NCBI GenBank assembly: GCA_025359105.1
Contig: JANYHK010000140.1
Span: forward strand, 1-52,835
Direction: 5' to 3'
Length of the DNA stretch: 52,835 bases
Origin: Myxococcales bacterium
GTDB taxonomy: Bacteria > Myxococcota_A > Polyangia > Polyangiales > Polyangiaceae
Part shown: piece after piece, positions 23,294 to 32,144 of the stretch
Position numbering within the stretch: the first letter of the stretch is position 1
How the letters are laid out: each line of letters begins with the position of its first letter
Translations under genes and position numbers: made by a program
Notes under the pieces: generated by a model
Seen by the model: only the letters and a program-made list of their open reading frames with translations
Database searches by the model: none
Told to the model about the DNA's origin: nothing

Positions 23294-24463
23294 ATGGACG
23301 CAGGGTGGTTGTTCGGAGCGATGGGCGCGGCGGTGGTCGTCGCGGGCGCCACCCCTGGCTGCGGCGGTGAAGACGCGGCGAGCGTCCGCGTCGGCCGCGC
23401 CGTGAGCGCGGTTCAAGGCGGACAGGTCGACGTCGAGCATTCCTTCGCCGTCGGCGTCTGTGGGCTGTCGACGGGCCCCGGCAAATGCGGGCTCATCTGC
23501 TCGGGGACCCTCATCGCCCCCAACCTCGTCCTGACCGCGCGCCATTGCGTCGACGACGCGACGTCGAACGCCGACTGCGCGACGGCGAAGTGGACCGGAC
23601 CTCGCTACACCACCCCCGATCAGTACTACGTGACGACGAGCAAGGACCTCTACCAGCCCACCGCCGGCTGGCACCGCGTCGCAGCGATCCGCACGCCCGA
23701 CGCCGCTGCCCTTTGCGGGAGCGACCTCGCGCTCCTCGTCTTGCAGGACGTGATCGCGCCTGCGGAGGCCTTGCCCGCGGTGCCCGCGATCGCCTACCCG
23801 CTGAGCGATCGCACGCACTACGGCCTCACGGAGACGGCGATCGGCTACGGAATCACGTCGCCGGCCACGAACACCGAAGGGACGCGGCACGCGCGCGCCG
23901 GCATCGCGATCCAGTGCATACCCGGCGACGCGAAGATCGACTGCGATCCGAAGCTCGCGTTCGCGGGGAGCGACAAGGAGTTCCTCGCCGGCGACGGGAC
24001 GTGCGACGGCGACAGCGGCTCGGGCGCGTTCGATCAAGAGAGCTTCGCCGCCGGCTCGTTCGTCGTGCTCGGCGCGTTGTCGCGCGCGGGCGTGAGCTCC
24101 GACGGCCTCACCTGCATCGGCGCGGTCTACACCCGCCTCGACGTGTGGCACGATTTCCTCGCCGGCGTCGCCACCGAGGCCGCGCAGAAAGGCGGCTACC
24201 CCACGCCGCCGTGGACGGCCCCCGCCGTGGTCGCCGACGCAGGCCCGGGCGGCGCCGATGGGGGCGATGCGGGGTCTGCGAACAGCCCGACGCGCGCTCC
24301 GGGCGGCTGCGCGGTCGCCGAGCACTACTCATCCGTTCCGTGGGGGAGCCTGGCGACCGGCCTCCTGATCTGCCTGCCATTCAACCTCCTTGGGCGCTGG
24401 AATTGCAGGCGAAAGCGGCAGCAAATCCGACGGGCTGTCGGAAAAAAGACAGGCTATTGTTAA
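23294..24463 (+). CDS. Secreted trypsin-like serine protease with C-terminal membrane anchor
   Basis: 389 residues. A lipoprotein-type or cleavable signal (ATPGC) is followed by an S1 domain (about 38-295). The full triad is visible: His84 in TARHC, Asp144 in GSDLALL and Ser241 in GDSGSG. Cysteines fit the usual S1 disulfides. After the domain come an Asp/Gly/Ala linker (ADAGPGGADGGDAG), a Cys, a hydrophobic segment (LATGLLICLPFNLLG) and a basic tail (RRKRQQIRR). This matches the layout of C-terminal sorting tags such as MYXO-CTERM, though the exact motif is not present. The last 25 codons overlap the possible 5' end of the next gene's open frame. Confidence 0.88.
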   Translation: MDAGWLFGAMGAAVVVAGATPGCGGEDAASVRVGRAVSAVQGGQVDVEHSFAVGVCGLSTGPGKCGLICSGTLIAPNLVLTARHCVDDATSNADCATAKWTGPRYTTPDQYYVTTSKDLYQPTAGWHRVAAIRTPDAAALCGSDLALLVLQDVIAPAEALPAVPAIAYPLSDRTHYGLTETAIGYGITSPATNTEGTRHARAGIAIQCIPGDAKIDCDPKLAFAGSDKEFLAGDGTCDGDSGSGAFDQESFAAGSFVVLGALSRAGVSSDGLTCIGAVYTRLDVWHDFLAGVATEAAQKGGYPTPPWTAPAVVADAGPGGADGGDAGSANSPTRAPGGCAVAEHYSSVPWGSLATGLLICLPFNLLGRWNCRRKRQQIRRAVGKKTGYC

Positions 24464-24497
24464 GAAATCCATACGCTTTCGCGTTTCTCGCGCGCGC

Positions 24498-25952
24498 ATG
24501 GACCTTGCTCCATCATCGAAGCACCAAGAGATGAGCCCCGTACCCCACGCCGACCTCCGACATCGCGCGCGCTTCGAAGCGTTGCGTACGCAGATGTTCG
24601 AAGAGATGGCGCAGGCCGTCGCGCGCTGGAAGATGTGGGGCATCGTCCCGTTCAACGTTGCGACGCTCCTGGTCCTGATCCTGCGCGGCGCGCCGACGGG
24701 ACGGGCGCTGGTGCAGAGCGCGGCGGTCCTCATCTCGATCGGCCTCCTGGTGCAGCAGGTCCGCAGCCCTCGGCGCGCGTGCTCGGCTCCCAGCGGGATG
24801 ATGATCGGCACGCTGCTCTTCCTCGTCTCGATCGCAAACACCGGCGGGCTCGCGAGCCCCATGCTCGTGACCGGTATGCCGATCATCGTCGGCGCCACGC
24901 TGACGCCAATCTCGACGGGCGCGCGGCGGATGATCATGTTCACGATGATCGCGGGCCTCGCCATCTTCGCTCTCGCGTCGCGCACGGCGCTCGGTGAGCT
25001 CGCGCCACCGCTCCTGGCCACTGGGCCTCTTCCGACGCCCGAGTACGTGTTCCTCGCCGGGCTCAGCGTCGCCTTCGTCGGCAAGATGACGTACGCCACC
25101 GGCCGCCGCATCGCGTTCCTGTACGAGCGCGTCGCCCTCGAGCTCGCCACACGACGCGAGGACGCGTGCACCGACACCGAGGACCGCACCCGCGCGCTCG
25201 AGGGCATCGCCGCCCGCCTCGCGCACGAGGTGAAGAACCCGCTCGCCGCGATCAAGGGGCTCTCCACGCTGATGGCGCGGCAAGCGACCGATCCGAAGAC
25301 AGCGGAGCGCCTCTCGATCGTCGCGGCGGAGACCGACCGTCTGCAGTCGATCGTCGACGGCTTCCTCTCGTTCTCACGCGGCCTCGACGAGCTGCACCTC
25401 GGGCCGGTCCGCCCCTTCGAGATCGCGCGCGAGCTGTCGATCCTCCTCGAGACGCGCGCGACCGAGCTCGGCGTGACACTGGAGGTCACCGGCAACGAAG
25501 AGTTCGTGCTCAACGCCGACAACCGAAAGCTCCGCCAGGCGCTCCTGAACCTGGTGCTCAACGCCATGCAGGCGTCGCCGGCCGGCCAGAAGGTGACGAT
25601 CGGCATCACCAAGTCGTGCGGTTGGGGCGCCTGCATCACGGTCGAGGACCGCGGGCCCGGAATGTCGAGCGACGTTCTCGAGCGCATTCGCAAGCCGTAC
25701 TTCACGACGCGCAAGGGCGGCTCGGGGCTCGGCATCGCGGTGGCGCGCGGCCTCATCGAGCAACACGGCGGCAAGCTCGAGTACAAGAGCGACTTGGGCA
25801 AGGGGACGATGGCACGCATCGAGCTCCCCGTCTGCGCGCTCAAGGCCCAGGCGGCCGCGCACCTGCCCAACCCCGCGCACGACGACGAATCGGCTCCGGC
25901 GGCGACAGCGGCCGCGACGGCGAAGATGCCGGAGACACCGGCCGCGTCGTGA
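24498..25952 (+). CDS. Membrane histidine kinase, partner of the NtrC-type regulator
   Basis: 484 residues from the ATG at 24498; the open frame extends upstream to 24390 but that part overlaps the protease gene. Four to five membrane segments (about 45-195) form the sensor. Then come the dimerisation domain with ARLAHEVKNPLAAIKG (phosphorylated His243) and the ATPase domain with LLNLVLNAMQAS (N box), EDRGPGM (G1), PYFTTRKGGSGLGIAVARG (F and G2). The tail is Ala/Pro-rich and probably flexible. It lies 16 bases upstream of the regulator gene. No separate ligand domain exists, so the membrane part itself probably senses the signal. Confidence 0.92.
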   Translation: MDLAPSSKHQEMSPVPHADLRHRARFEALRTQMFEEMAQAVARWKMWGIVPFNVATLLVLILRGAPTGRALVQSAAVLISIGLLVQQVRSPRRACSAPSGMMIGTLLFLVSIANTGGLASPMLVTGMPIIVGATLTPISTGARRMIMFTMIAGLAIFALASRTALGELAPPLLATGPLPTPEYVFLAGLSVAFVGKMTYATGRRIAFLYERVALELATRREDACTDTEDRTRALEGIAARLAHEVKNPLAAIKGLSTLMARQATDPKTAERLSIVAAETDRLQSIVDGFLSFSRGLDELHLGPVRPFEIARELSILLETRATELGVTLEVTGNEEFVLNADNRKLRQALLNLVLNAMQASPAGQKVTIGITKSCGWGACITVEDRGPGMSSDVLERIRKPYFTTRKGGSGLGIAVARGLIEQHGGKLEYKSDLGKGTMARIELPVCALKAQAAAHLPNPAHDDESAPAATAAATAKMPETPAAS

Positions 25953-25968
25953 TGGGCGTGGTGCGACC

Positions 25969-27336
25969 ATGAGCCAGGTCCTGGTCATCGATGACGACGC
26001 GGCGCTCAGGTACACGCTCGAGGCCGTGCTGACCGACGGCGGGCTCACCGTGGAGGTGCACGACGGCGGCGCGAAGGGCCTGGCGGCGTTCGAAGCGCGC
26101 GGCGCCGACGTCGTCGTGACCGATCTCGCGATGCCCGACGTCGACGGCATGAAGGTGCTCGAGCAGATGCGCGCGCTCGACCCCGGCGTACCGGTCCTCA
26201 TGCTGACCGCGCACGGGTCGGAGCGCGTCGCCGTGGCGGCGATGAAGGCCGGCGCGTGGGACTACATTCCCAAGCCGTTCGACCCCGACGAGCTCGTCCT
26301 CGCGGTGAAGCGCGCTATCGAGACGCGCGAGCTTCGCTTGCAGAATGCACGCTTGCGCACGGAGAACGCGCTGGGCCGCGCCATCGCGACGAAGAGCCCG
26401 GCGATGCAGCGCGTGCTCGACATGATCGCGCGGGTCGCGCCCAAGGACGTCACGGTCCTCCTCACCGGCGAGAGCGGCGCCGGCAAGGACGTGATGGCCA
26501 CGGCGCTCCACGCCCACTCGCGGCGCGCCGACAAGCCGTTCGTCCGCTTCAACGCGGCGGCCATCCCCAGCGAGCTCGCCGAGGCGGAGCTCTTCGGACA
26601 CACCAAGGGCGCCTTCACCGGCGCCGTCAGCGCACGCGTCGGCTACTTTCACCAGGCAGAACACGGCACGCTCTTCATCGACGAGATCGGAGAGCTCCCG
26701 CTCGGCATGCAGGCGAAGGTGCTGCGCGCGCTCCAGTCCGGTGAGGTGCAGCCGGTCGGCGGCCGCACCGAGAAGGTCGACGTTCGCCTCGTCGCCGCCA
26801 CCAACCGCGATCTGGCCGCCGAGGCGAAGGCCGGCCGCTTCCGCGAGGACTTGTTCTACCGACTCAACGTCGTCCCCATCCGCGTGCCGCCGCTGCGCGA
26901 GCGCCTGGAGGACATCGACGCGCTCGTCGCCATCTTCGTACGCTCGTACGCCGATCGCTACGGGATGGGGCAGGTCGACGTGGAGCCTGCGCTCGTGGAC
27001 GCGTTTCGCTCACACCCGTGGCCGGGCAACGTGCGAGAGCTCGAGAACACGATTGCGCGCCTCTTGGCGCTCGCCCCCGACGACCGCCTGACGCTCGCGC
27101 TCTGGCGCTCGCTCGAGGAGCCCTACAGCAAGGGCGGGCAGACCCTGTCGAGCGCCGTGGGCGATCCTGGTCCCAGCCATCCCCTGCGCGGCCGCGTCGA
27201 GTCGTTCGAGCGGAGCATCATCGCCGCCGAGTTCGAGGCCGCGAGCAAGAATCAGAGCGAGACGGCGCGACGCCTCGGGGTATCGCGGCCCGCGCTCATC
27301 GAGAAGCTCCACAAGTACGGGCTCATCGAACGGTAG
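25969..27336 (+). CDS. NtrC-family sigma-54-dependent response regulator
   Basis: 455 residues. The receiver domain (1-118) has the acidic pocket VIDDDA, phospho-acceptor Asp52 in VTDLAMPDVDG, MLTAHGS and PKPF. The AAA+ domain (about 138-375) has Walker A GESGAGKD (167-174), GAFTGA (214-219, contacts sigma-54) and Walker B TLFIDEIGE. The C-terminal Fis-type helix-turn-helix is SETARRLGVSRPALIEKL. It activates sigma-54 promoters when phosphorylated by the kinase encoded just upstream. I found no clear -24/-12 promoter near the pair, so its targets are elsewhere. Confidence 0.95.
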   Translation: MSQVLVIDDDAALRYTLEAVLTDGGLTVEVHDGGAKGLAAFEARGADVVVTDLAMPDVDGMKVLEQMRALDPGVPVLMLTAHGSERVAVAAMKAGAWDYIPKPFDPDELVLAVKRAIETRELRLQNARLRTENALGRAIATKSPAMQRVLDMIARVAPKDVTVLLTGESGAGKDVMATALHAHSRRADKPFVRFNAAAIPSELAEAELFGHTKGAFTGAVSARVGYFHQAEHGTLFIDEIGELPLGMQAKVLRALQSGEVQPVGGRTEKVDVRLVAATNRDLAAEAKAGRFREDLFYRLNVVPIRVPPLRERLEDIDALVAIFVRSYADRYGMGQVDVEPALVDAFRSHPWPGNVRELENTIARLLALAPDDRLTLALWRSLEEPYSKGGQTLSSAVGDPGPSHPLRGRVESFERSIIAAEFEAASKNQSETARRLGVSRPALIEKLHKYGLIER

Positions 27337-27402
27337 CGGTCCGGGCGGGATCCGTCGGCGGGGCTTGCATCGGGTGCCGCAATTTGAGGACAATGAGCGT
27401 CC

Positions 27403-28092
27403 ATGGCCCGACGACCCCTCCTTCGCCAGCGCGCTTGGGGCGAGGTGATCCTCGAGCGGCTCGACGAGACGTACGTTCCTCTCGAGCTCACGCGGCACGT
27501 GCGCACGTTCAAGGCGGCCCACGCCGGTCTCGTCGCCACGACCAGGCGCGCGACCGTGGCCCGCGAGCGGCGAGACACCGCCTTCGCCGCCGTGGGGCGC
27601 GCCGACGGCTCGCTCGAGCGCGCGGTGCTCACGCTCGGCAAGCGCATGGCGGCAGCGGGCCTGGGCCCCGAGAAGGATCCCTTTGCAGGCCGCTCGCCGC
27701 TGCGCCCCGCGCAGATCGTCGCGCTCGAGCCGACGCGCGCGGCGGCCGAGACCGTGCGCGTGCTCGCGCGCCTGAAGAACGAGAAGGTCCCGGCCTCCGT
27801 GAAGAAAGCGATGTCCGCATGCGCCGAGGCGGCGCGGGGGATCGCCGCTGCCAGCGCACGCGTCGACGCCGCGCAAAAAGAGTACGCCCGCGCACTCGAT
27901 GCGCGCGACGCGCTGCTGAGCAAGTGGACGACGGCGCTCGCGCGCTTGCGGCGACGCGCCGAGCAGGTCTGGAGCGATACACCGGAGAACCTCGCGCGCG
28001 TCTTCGCGTCGACCGGCGACGAGGAGCCCGAGACCGTCTTCGATCTGCACCCGGTGCTGCCGAACCTGATGAACGGCGTTCACACGAACTGA
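27403..28092 (+). CDS. Helical protein of unknown function (229 aa)
   Basis: I do not recognise this family. The protein is Ala/Arg/Leu-rich and predicted fully helical, without signal peptide or membrane segment, so it is probably cytoplasmic. Long heptad-like stretches (ARGIAAASARVDAAQKEYAR, ALLSKWTTALARLRRRAEQV) suggest a coiled coil. It starts 66 bases after the NtrC-type gene and could be its last operon member or separate. Composition matches its neighbours. Confidence 0.65.
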   Translation: MARRPLLRQRAWGEVILERLDETYVPLELTRHVRTFKAAHAGLVATTRRATVARERRDTAFAAVGRADGSLERAVLTLGKRMAAAGLGPEKDPFAGRSPLRPAQIVALEPTRAAAETVRVLARLKNEKVPASVKKAMSACAEAARGIAAASARVDAAQKEYARALDARDALLSKWTTALARLRRRAEQVWSDTPENLARVFASTGDEEPETVFDLHPVLPNLMNGVHTN

Positions 28093-28131
28093 GCGTGCGA
28101 GAGGCTATCGAGGCGGGCGGGGCGCCGCGCG

Positions 28132-28791
28132 TCACTTCGTGCAGGTCACCACGATGCGGTTGGTGGGGAGCTTCGTCCCGGGCGGTATGCCCGTTCCGGA
28201 GACCGTGATTTCGACGATGTACGGGTCGCCGCACGTGAGGGTGTTGCAGCCGTTTGGCTGGCTGATGCTGCCGGAGGTCTTCGTGAGATCGACGACGACG
28301 CTGCCACCTGGCGGGATGGCCGGTACGCCGTTCTTGTCGAAGTTGAACGTGGCGACGACCTTGGCGCTCCTGGGATCGATGAACGCGCCGAGGTTGATCG
28401 CCCCGGGGCCGATGGTCGACGCCGTGCCGTTGCTCAGCGAGAGCGTGCCCAGCAGGAGAACGGGATCGTTCGCCACGGGCGGCTGGCAGTTCTCCGAGAG
28501 CTGGGTGATCACGATCTTCGCGTCGACCTTGCCGCTGCTGGCGTCGCCGGGCGGCACGCTGACGTCCGCCCCCGAGCCGTCCGACCCGCCGCTGCCGTCC
28601 GATCCGCCGCTGCCGTCCGACCCGCCGCTGCCGTCCGACCCGCCACCGTCCGTGGAGCCGGAGGTGTCGTCCCCGCCGATGGTGGTGGTCGCTCCGGAGC
28701 AGGCCGCGATGGCGATGGCGGCGATGGCGGCGATGGCGGCGGTGGCGGCGGTGGCGGCGAAGGAGGACAGGATGGGTGTGCGCAGGCGCAT
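28132..28791 (-). CDS. Lipoprotein with Gly-Ser-Asp repeat linker
   Basis: 219 residues. The signal peptide (LSSFAATAATAAIAAIAA) is built from repeated Ala-Ala-Ile and ends in the lipobox IAAC. A linker of four SGGSDG-type repeats leads to a beta-rich domain (about 95-219) with KIVITQLSENCQPP, LLLGTLSLSNGTAS, VVATFNFDKNG, GCNTLTCGDPYIVEITVSG and VVTC. Paired cysteines suggest disulfides. It is probably a surface-exposed or periplasmic beta-sandwich protein of unknown role. No clear ribosome binding site was found, which leaves the start slightly uncertain. Confidence 0.75.
   Translation of the reverse strand: MRLRTPILSSFAATAATAAIAAIAAIAIAACSGATTTIGGDDTSGSTDGGGSDGSGGSDGSGGSDGSGGSDGSGADVSVPPGDASSGKVDAKIVITQLSENCQPPVANDPVLLLGTLSLSNGTASTIGPGAINLGAFIDPRSAKVVATFNFDKNGVPAIPPGGSVVVDLTKTSGSISQPNGCNTLTCGDPYIVEITVSGTGIPPGTKLPTNRIVVTCTK
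28577..28648 (-). repeat. 4 x 18-bp tandem repeat in the lipoprotein linker
   Basis: Four consecutive 18-base units (plus-strand form CCGTCCGACCCGCCGCTG, with single-base changes in units 2 and 4) encode the Ser-Gly-Gly-Ser-Asp-Gly linker. Unit number can change without frameshift. Confidence 0.9.
28706..28759 (-). repeat. Imperfect GGCGAT/GGCGGT repeats encoding the signal-peptide core
   Basis: Plus-strand GCGATGGCG units run into GCGGTGGCG units over about 54 bases, with a 9-base period. They encode the Ala-Ala-Ile hydrophobic core of the lipoprotein signal peptide, so core length may vary by slippage in steps of three residues. Confidence 0.8.
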
Positions 28792-28843
28792 GGGTCGAGT
28801 ATGACACGTGTCGACGCGCACGGCGTTTGCAGCGGAGCCGGTC

Positions 28844-29290
28844 ATGGAACCCATCAAGACGATTCTCGTTCCAGTAGATTTCGACCAACCGAGCGAGGCC
28901 GCGCTCGACACGGCGATCCGCTTTGCGAAGAACCTGGGAGCGACGATCACGTTGCTGCACGTCGAGCCCTTCAACCTCACGGATGTCCCGGAGGGGGTCT
29001 TCTTCGAGGGACCGAACGCCTCGACTCGAGCGCGCTCGGACGCGCGGGCCGAGCTCTCGCGTCTCGTCCAGTCGAAGGCGGAGAGCGGCATCACGATCAC
29101 GAGCGAGCTCCGCGAGGGGATCGCCTGGGACGAGATCCTCGGCGCGGCGCGGCGCCTCGGAGCGGACCTGATCGTCATGGGCACGCACGGGCGCAAAGGG
29201 CTGAGCCGCGGCCTCCTCGGCGGCGTGGCCGAGCAGGTGCTGCGGAGCGCCCACGTCCCGGTCATGACGATCCGCGCCGGCGACGCGTGA
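28844..29290 (+). CDS. UspA-family universal stress protein
   Basis: 148 residues, a single USP domain. It starts with KTILVPVDFDQPSEAALDTA and has LIVMGTHGRKGLSRGLLGG, the nucleotide-binding loop region, then VLRSAHVPVMTIR. In the canonical G-2X-G-9X-G(S/T) motif the final Ser/Thr is replaced here (GGVAEQV), so ATP binding may be weakened. USPs act in the cytoplasm under stress or starvation. The stop overlaps the next gene's GTG (GTGA), making it the first of a four-gene coupled operon. Confidence 0.92.
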   Translation: MEPIKTILVPVDFDQPSEAALDTAIRFAKNLGATITLLHVEPFNLTDVPEGVFFEGPNASTRARSDARAELSRLVQSKAESGITITSELREGIAWDEILGAARRLGADLIVMGTHGRKGLSRGLLGGVAEQVLRSAHVPVMTIRAGDA

Positions 29291-30150
29291 GCGTGGGCCG
29301 TGTGGTCTGGCTGGCCTGGCTGCTCGCCGCGTGCCTCGCGCTCGTGGGTTGCCCGAAGCAGGCGGCGCGTACGTCGGCGCGCCCTCGTGTCGTCTCGCTC
29401 TCGCCTTCGACGACCGAGGCGCTCTTCGCGATGGGGGCAGGCGACGCGATGGTGGGGCGCTCGCGGTACTGCGACTACCCGGCGGCGGCGCTCGCGTTGC
29501 CGCAGGTGGGCGGGTACGTCGATCCGAACCAGGAGGCGATCCTCGCGCTCGAGCCGACGCTGGTGACCGGCGCGCGCGGACCGTCGGGCAGCGCGCTCGT
29601 GGACGCGCTCGGCACGCGGGGGATCGCGACGTACTTTCCCGTCACCGAGTCGTTCGCGGAGATCGACGCGATGATCCTCGGCCTCGGCGAGCGGACGGCA
29701 CATGACGGCGGCGCGCGCGCGCTCGTCGAGCGCATGCACGCGCGGATCGCGGCCGTCGAGGCGGCGACGGCGGGCAAGCCGAAGCGCAAGGCGCTCCTCG
29801 TCTTCGGGCTCGAGCCCGTGGTCGTGGCGGGCCCCGGCTCGTTCCCCGACGAGATGCTCGCGCGGGCCGGCGCGGTGAACGTGGTGCGCGAGGGCAAGGG
29901 GTACCCGACGCTGGGCCTGGAGACGGTGCTCGCGCTCGATCCGGACGTCGTGCTCAACGCCGCGATCGCCGAGGCGCACGGGGCCGAGCGGATCGGTCCG
30001 TCGACGCCCGGCTGGCGCGAGCTCCGCGCGGTGAAGACGGGGCGCGTCGTGGCGCTCGTGGACGAGGCCGTCCTGCGACCAGGCCCGCGCATCGGCGAGG
30101 GCCTCGCGGCGGTCGCGCGCGCCGTTCACCCGGAGGCAAACGTCCCGTGA
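29287..30150 (+). CDS. BtuF-like periplasmic substrate-binding lipoprotein (cobalamin/heme/siderophore type)
   Basis: 287 residues from the GTG at 29287. A signal peptide with lipobox LVGC is followed by a type III (helical-backbone) binding protein: VVSLSPSTTEALFAMGAGD, GRSRYCDYPAAA, QVGGYVDPNQEAILALEPTLV, TYFPVTESFAEIDAMI, VVVAGPGSFPDEMLARAG and LETVLALDPDVVLNA. This fold binds vitamin B12, heme or Fe-siderophore and delivers it to an ABC importer. No BtuC- or BtuD-like gene is in the window, so the importer must be encoded elsewhere. It is coupled to uspA on one side and tlyA on the other. Confidence 0.9.
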   Translation: MSVGRVVWLAWLLAACLALVGCPKQAARTSARPRVVSLSPSTTEALFAMGAGDAMVGRSRYCDYPAAALALPQVGGYVDPNQEAILALEPTLVTGARGPSGSALVDALGTRGIATYFPVTESFAEIDAMILGLGERTAHDGGARALVERMHARIAAVEAATAGKPKRKALLVFGLEPVVVAGPGSFPDEMLARAGAVNVVREGKGYPTLGLETVLALDPDVVLNAAIAEAHGAERIGPSTPGWRELRAVKTGRVVALVDEAVLRPGPRIGEGLAAVARAVHPEANVP

Positions 30151-30923
30151 CGGCGCGCGTCCCCAAGGTGCGCATCGATCAGCTCCTCGTCGCGCGCGGC
30201 CTCGCAGAGACGCGCGCACGGGCGCAGGCGATGGTGCTCGCGGGGAACGTGCTCGTCGCCGGCGCGCGGATCGACAAGGCGGGCACTACCGTACCGGAGG
30301 ACGCCGAAGTCCAGGTGAAGGGCGCCGCGCACCCCTACGTGTCGCGCGGCGGCGTGAAGCTCGCCGGCGCGCTCGACGCGTTCGCGATGAAGGTAGGCGG
30401 GCTCGTCTGCCTCGACCTCGGCGCGTCCACCGGCGGCTTCACCGATTGCCTCCTTCAGCGCGGCGTCGCGAAGGTCATCGCGGTCGACGTGGGCTACGGG
30501 CAGCTCGCCCACAAGCTGCGCGTGGACCCGCGGGTGGTGGTGATGGAGCGAACGAACGCCCGCACCCTCGCGCCGGCGGCGCTGGGCGGCGAGGTGGACC
30601 TCACCGTCGTGGACGCCTCGTTCATCGGCCTCGGCAAGCTGATGGAGGCGATCGCGCGGTGCACGAAGGTGGGCGGCGAGCTCGTGGCGCTGGTGAAGCC
30701 GCAGTTCGAGGTCGGACGCGAAGAGGCCTCGCGCGGCCGCGGTGTCATTCGCGACGAGGAGGTGCGCCGCGCAGCGATCACGGGCGCCGTGGGCGAGGTA
30801 CGCGCCGCCGAGTTCGAGATCCTCGGCGAGTGCGACTGCGTCATCGAGGGACCCAAAGGCAACCGAGAGGCCTTCGTGCGCGCGCGCCGCGCCGCTCGTG
30901 GTATTCGTTCGTCGGCGCCATGA
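30147..30923 (+). CDS. tlyA: TlyA-family rRNA 2'-O-methyltransferase / hemolysin
   Basis: 258 residues, the usual TlyA length. An N-terminal S4 RNA-binding domain (about 7-67: RIDQLLVARGLAETRARAQA) precedes an FtsJ-like methyltransferase. The latter has YVSRGGVKLAGAL, LDLGASTGGFTDCLLQRGV (SAM site), VIAVDVGYGQL, LTVVDASFIGL and ALVKPQFEVGRE. The Lys and Asp residues of the 2'-O-methylase tetrad are visible. TlyA methylates 16S and/or 23S rRNA in other bacteria and affects capreomycin sensitivity. GTGA and ATGA overlaps couple it to the genes on both sides. Confidence 0.93.
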   Translation: MTARVPKVRIDQLLVARGLAETRARAQAMVLAGNVLVAGARIDKAGTTVPEDAEVQVKGAAHPYVSRGGVKLAGALDAFAMKVGGLVCLDLGASTGGFTDCLLQRGVAKVIAVDVGYGQLAHKLRVDPRVVVMERTNARTLAPAALGGEVDLTVVDASFIGLGKLMEAIARCTKVGGELVALVKPQFEVGREEASRGRGVIRDEEVRRAAITGAVGEVRAAEFEILGECDCVIEGPKGNREAFVRARRAARGIRSSAP

Positions 30924-32125
30924 CCAAGAAGCCTTCGCTCGGGGCGATCTTCCTCACGGTGTTTCTCGACCTGCTCGGGTTCGGGATCGTCCTTCCCTTC
31001 CTCGCCGAAGAGGCGCGCGACGGCTTCCACACGACGGCGTTCGTGGGCACCTTGCTCGCGGCCGTTTACTCGCTGATGCAGTTTCTCTTCGTCCCGGTGT
31101 GGGGTCGCCTCTCCGATCGCATCGGCCGGCGCCCGATCATCGTCGTGTCCGTGGCGGCGACGTTCATCGGCATGACGGGCCTCGGCGTCGCACTGGGGTG
31201 GTCGGGCAGCGTCGTCTGGCTCTTCGTGGCGCGCATCTGGAGCGGCATCGCGACGGCGAACCTCGGCACTGCGAGCGCCTACATCGCCGACGTCACGGCG
31301 CCCGAAGACCGCGCGCGCGGCATGGGCCTCATCGGCCTGGCGTTCGGGCTCGGATTCATCCTCGGCCCCGGCATCGGCGGCGCGCTCAGCGACATCACGA
31401 TCAACGGTCGGCACGGCCCGGTCGCGTGCTTCGCCGCCGCCGGGCTCAGCGTCGTGAACTTCGTGTGGGTGCAGGTCGGCCTCGCCGAGTCCTTGCCCAA
31501 GGAGAAGCGCTCGGCGAGCAAGCGGCGCCTCGTCCCCCTCGATCTGCGCGCCGCCCGCGAGGCGTTCGCCTTGCCCGGCGTCGGCCTGTGCATCCTCGTG
31601 AACTTCCTCGTCGTCCTGAGCTTCACGAACCTCGACCAGACGTTTCGCTTCTACAACAAGGACGTCTTCCACATGTCGCCGCTCGAGACCGGCCTCGTCC
31701 TCGCGGCCGTGGGTGTGGTGGCGGCGGGCGTGCAAGGTGGCGTCCGGCCGCTGTCGAAGCGCTATGGCGAGGCGAAGCTGATCGTGGTCGGCGTGCTTCT
31801 CCAGGCCATCGCCTTCTTGGGGATTGCGTGGGCGCCGGCGGTCGGCGTCGTCGCGCTCTTCGTCGCCATGGGACTGCTCGCCCTCGGCAACGGCCTCACG
31901 CAACCGACCACGGCGGCGTTCGTGTCCAAGCGCGCGGATCCGGCTGCGCAAGGCAACACCCTCGGCACGAACCAGTCGGCGTCGGCCCTCGCCCGCACGT
32001 TCGGCCCGGCGCTGGGCGGCTGGCTGTACGGCGAGATTGGGCCGCGATCGCCGTACGTCACCGCAGCGACTGGCATGGTCGTCGCGCTCGTCTTCGCGGT
32101 CCGCCTCCCCCGCAATCGCGCCTGA
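30920..32125 (+). CDS. MFS transporter, drug:H+ antiporter type (TetA-like)
   Basis: 401 residues with about 12 membrane segments. Motif A between segments 2 and 3 is present (GRLSDRIGRRPIIVVS), and the first segment reads FLTVFLDLLGFGIVLPFL, typical of the TetA/multidrug DHA1 group. There is a second, degenerate motif A-like loop (RPLSKRYGEAKLI) in the second half and motif C-like GLAFGLGFILGPGIGG in segment 5. The substrate is unknown. It is the last gene of the uspA-btuF-like-tlyA unit, joined by ATGA. Confidence 0.9.
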   Translation: MTKKPSLGAIFLTVFLDLLGFGIVLPFLAEEARDGFHTTAFVGTLLAAVYSLMQFLFVPVWGRLSDRIGRRPIIVVSVAATFIGMTGLGVALGWSGSVVWLFVARIWSGIATANLGTASAYIADVTAPEDRARGMGLIGLAFGLGFILGPGIGGALSDITINGRHGPVACFAAAGLSVVNFVWVQVGLAESLPKEKRSASKRRLVPLDLRAAREAFALPGVGLCILVNFLVVLSFTNLDQTFRFYNKDVFHMSPLETGLVLAAVGVVAAGVQGGVRPLSKRYGEAKLIVVGVLLQAIAFLGIAWAPAVGVVALFVAMGLLALGNGLTQPTTAAFVSKRADPAAQGNTLGTNQSASALARTFGPALGGWLYGEIGPRSPYVTAATGMVVALVFAVRLPRNRA

Positions 32126-32144
32126 CCAAACGCCAGGAGGGAGC

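Noticed and set aside
27337-27402. Possible sigma-54 promoter after the NtrC-type gene
   Set aside because: A GG...TTGC-like pair exists near 27360, but its spacing does not match the -24/-12 consensus.
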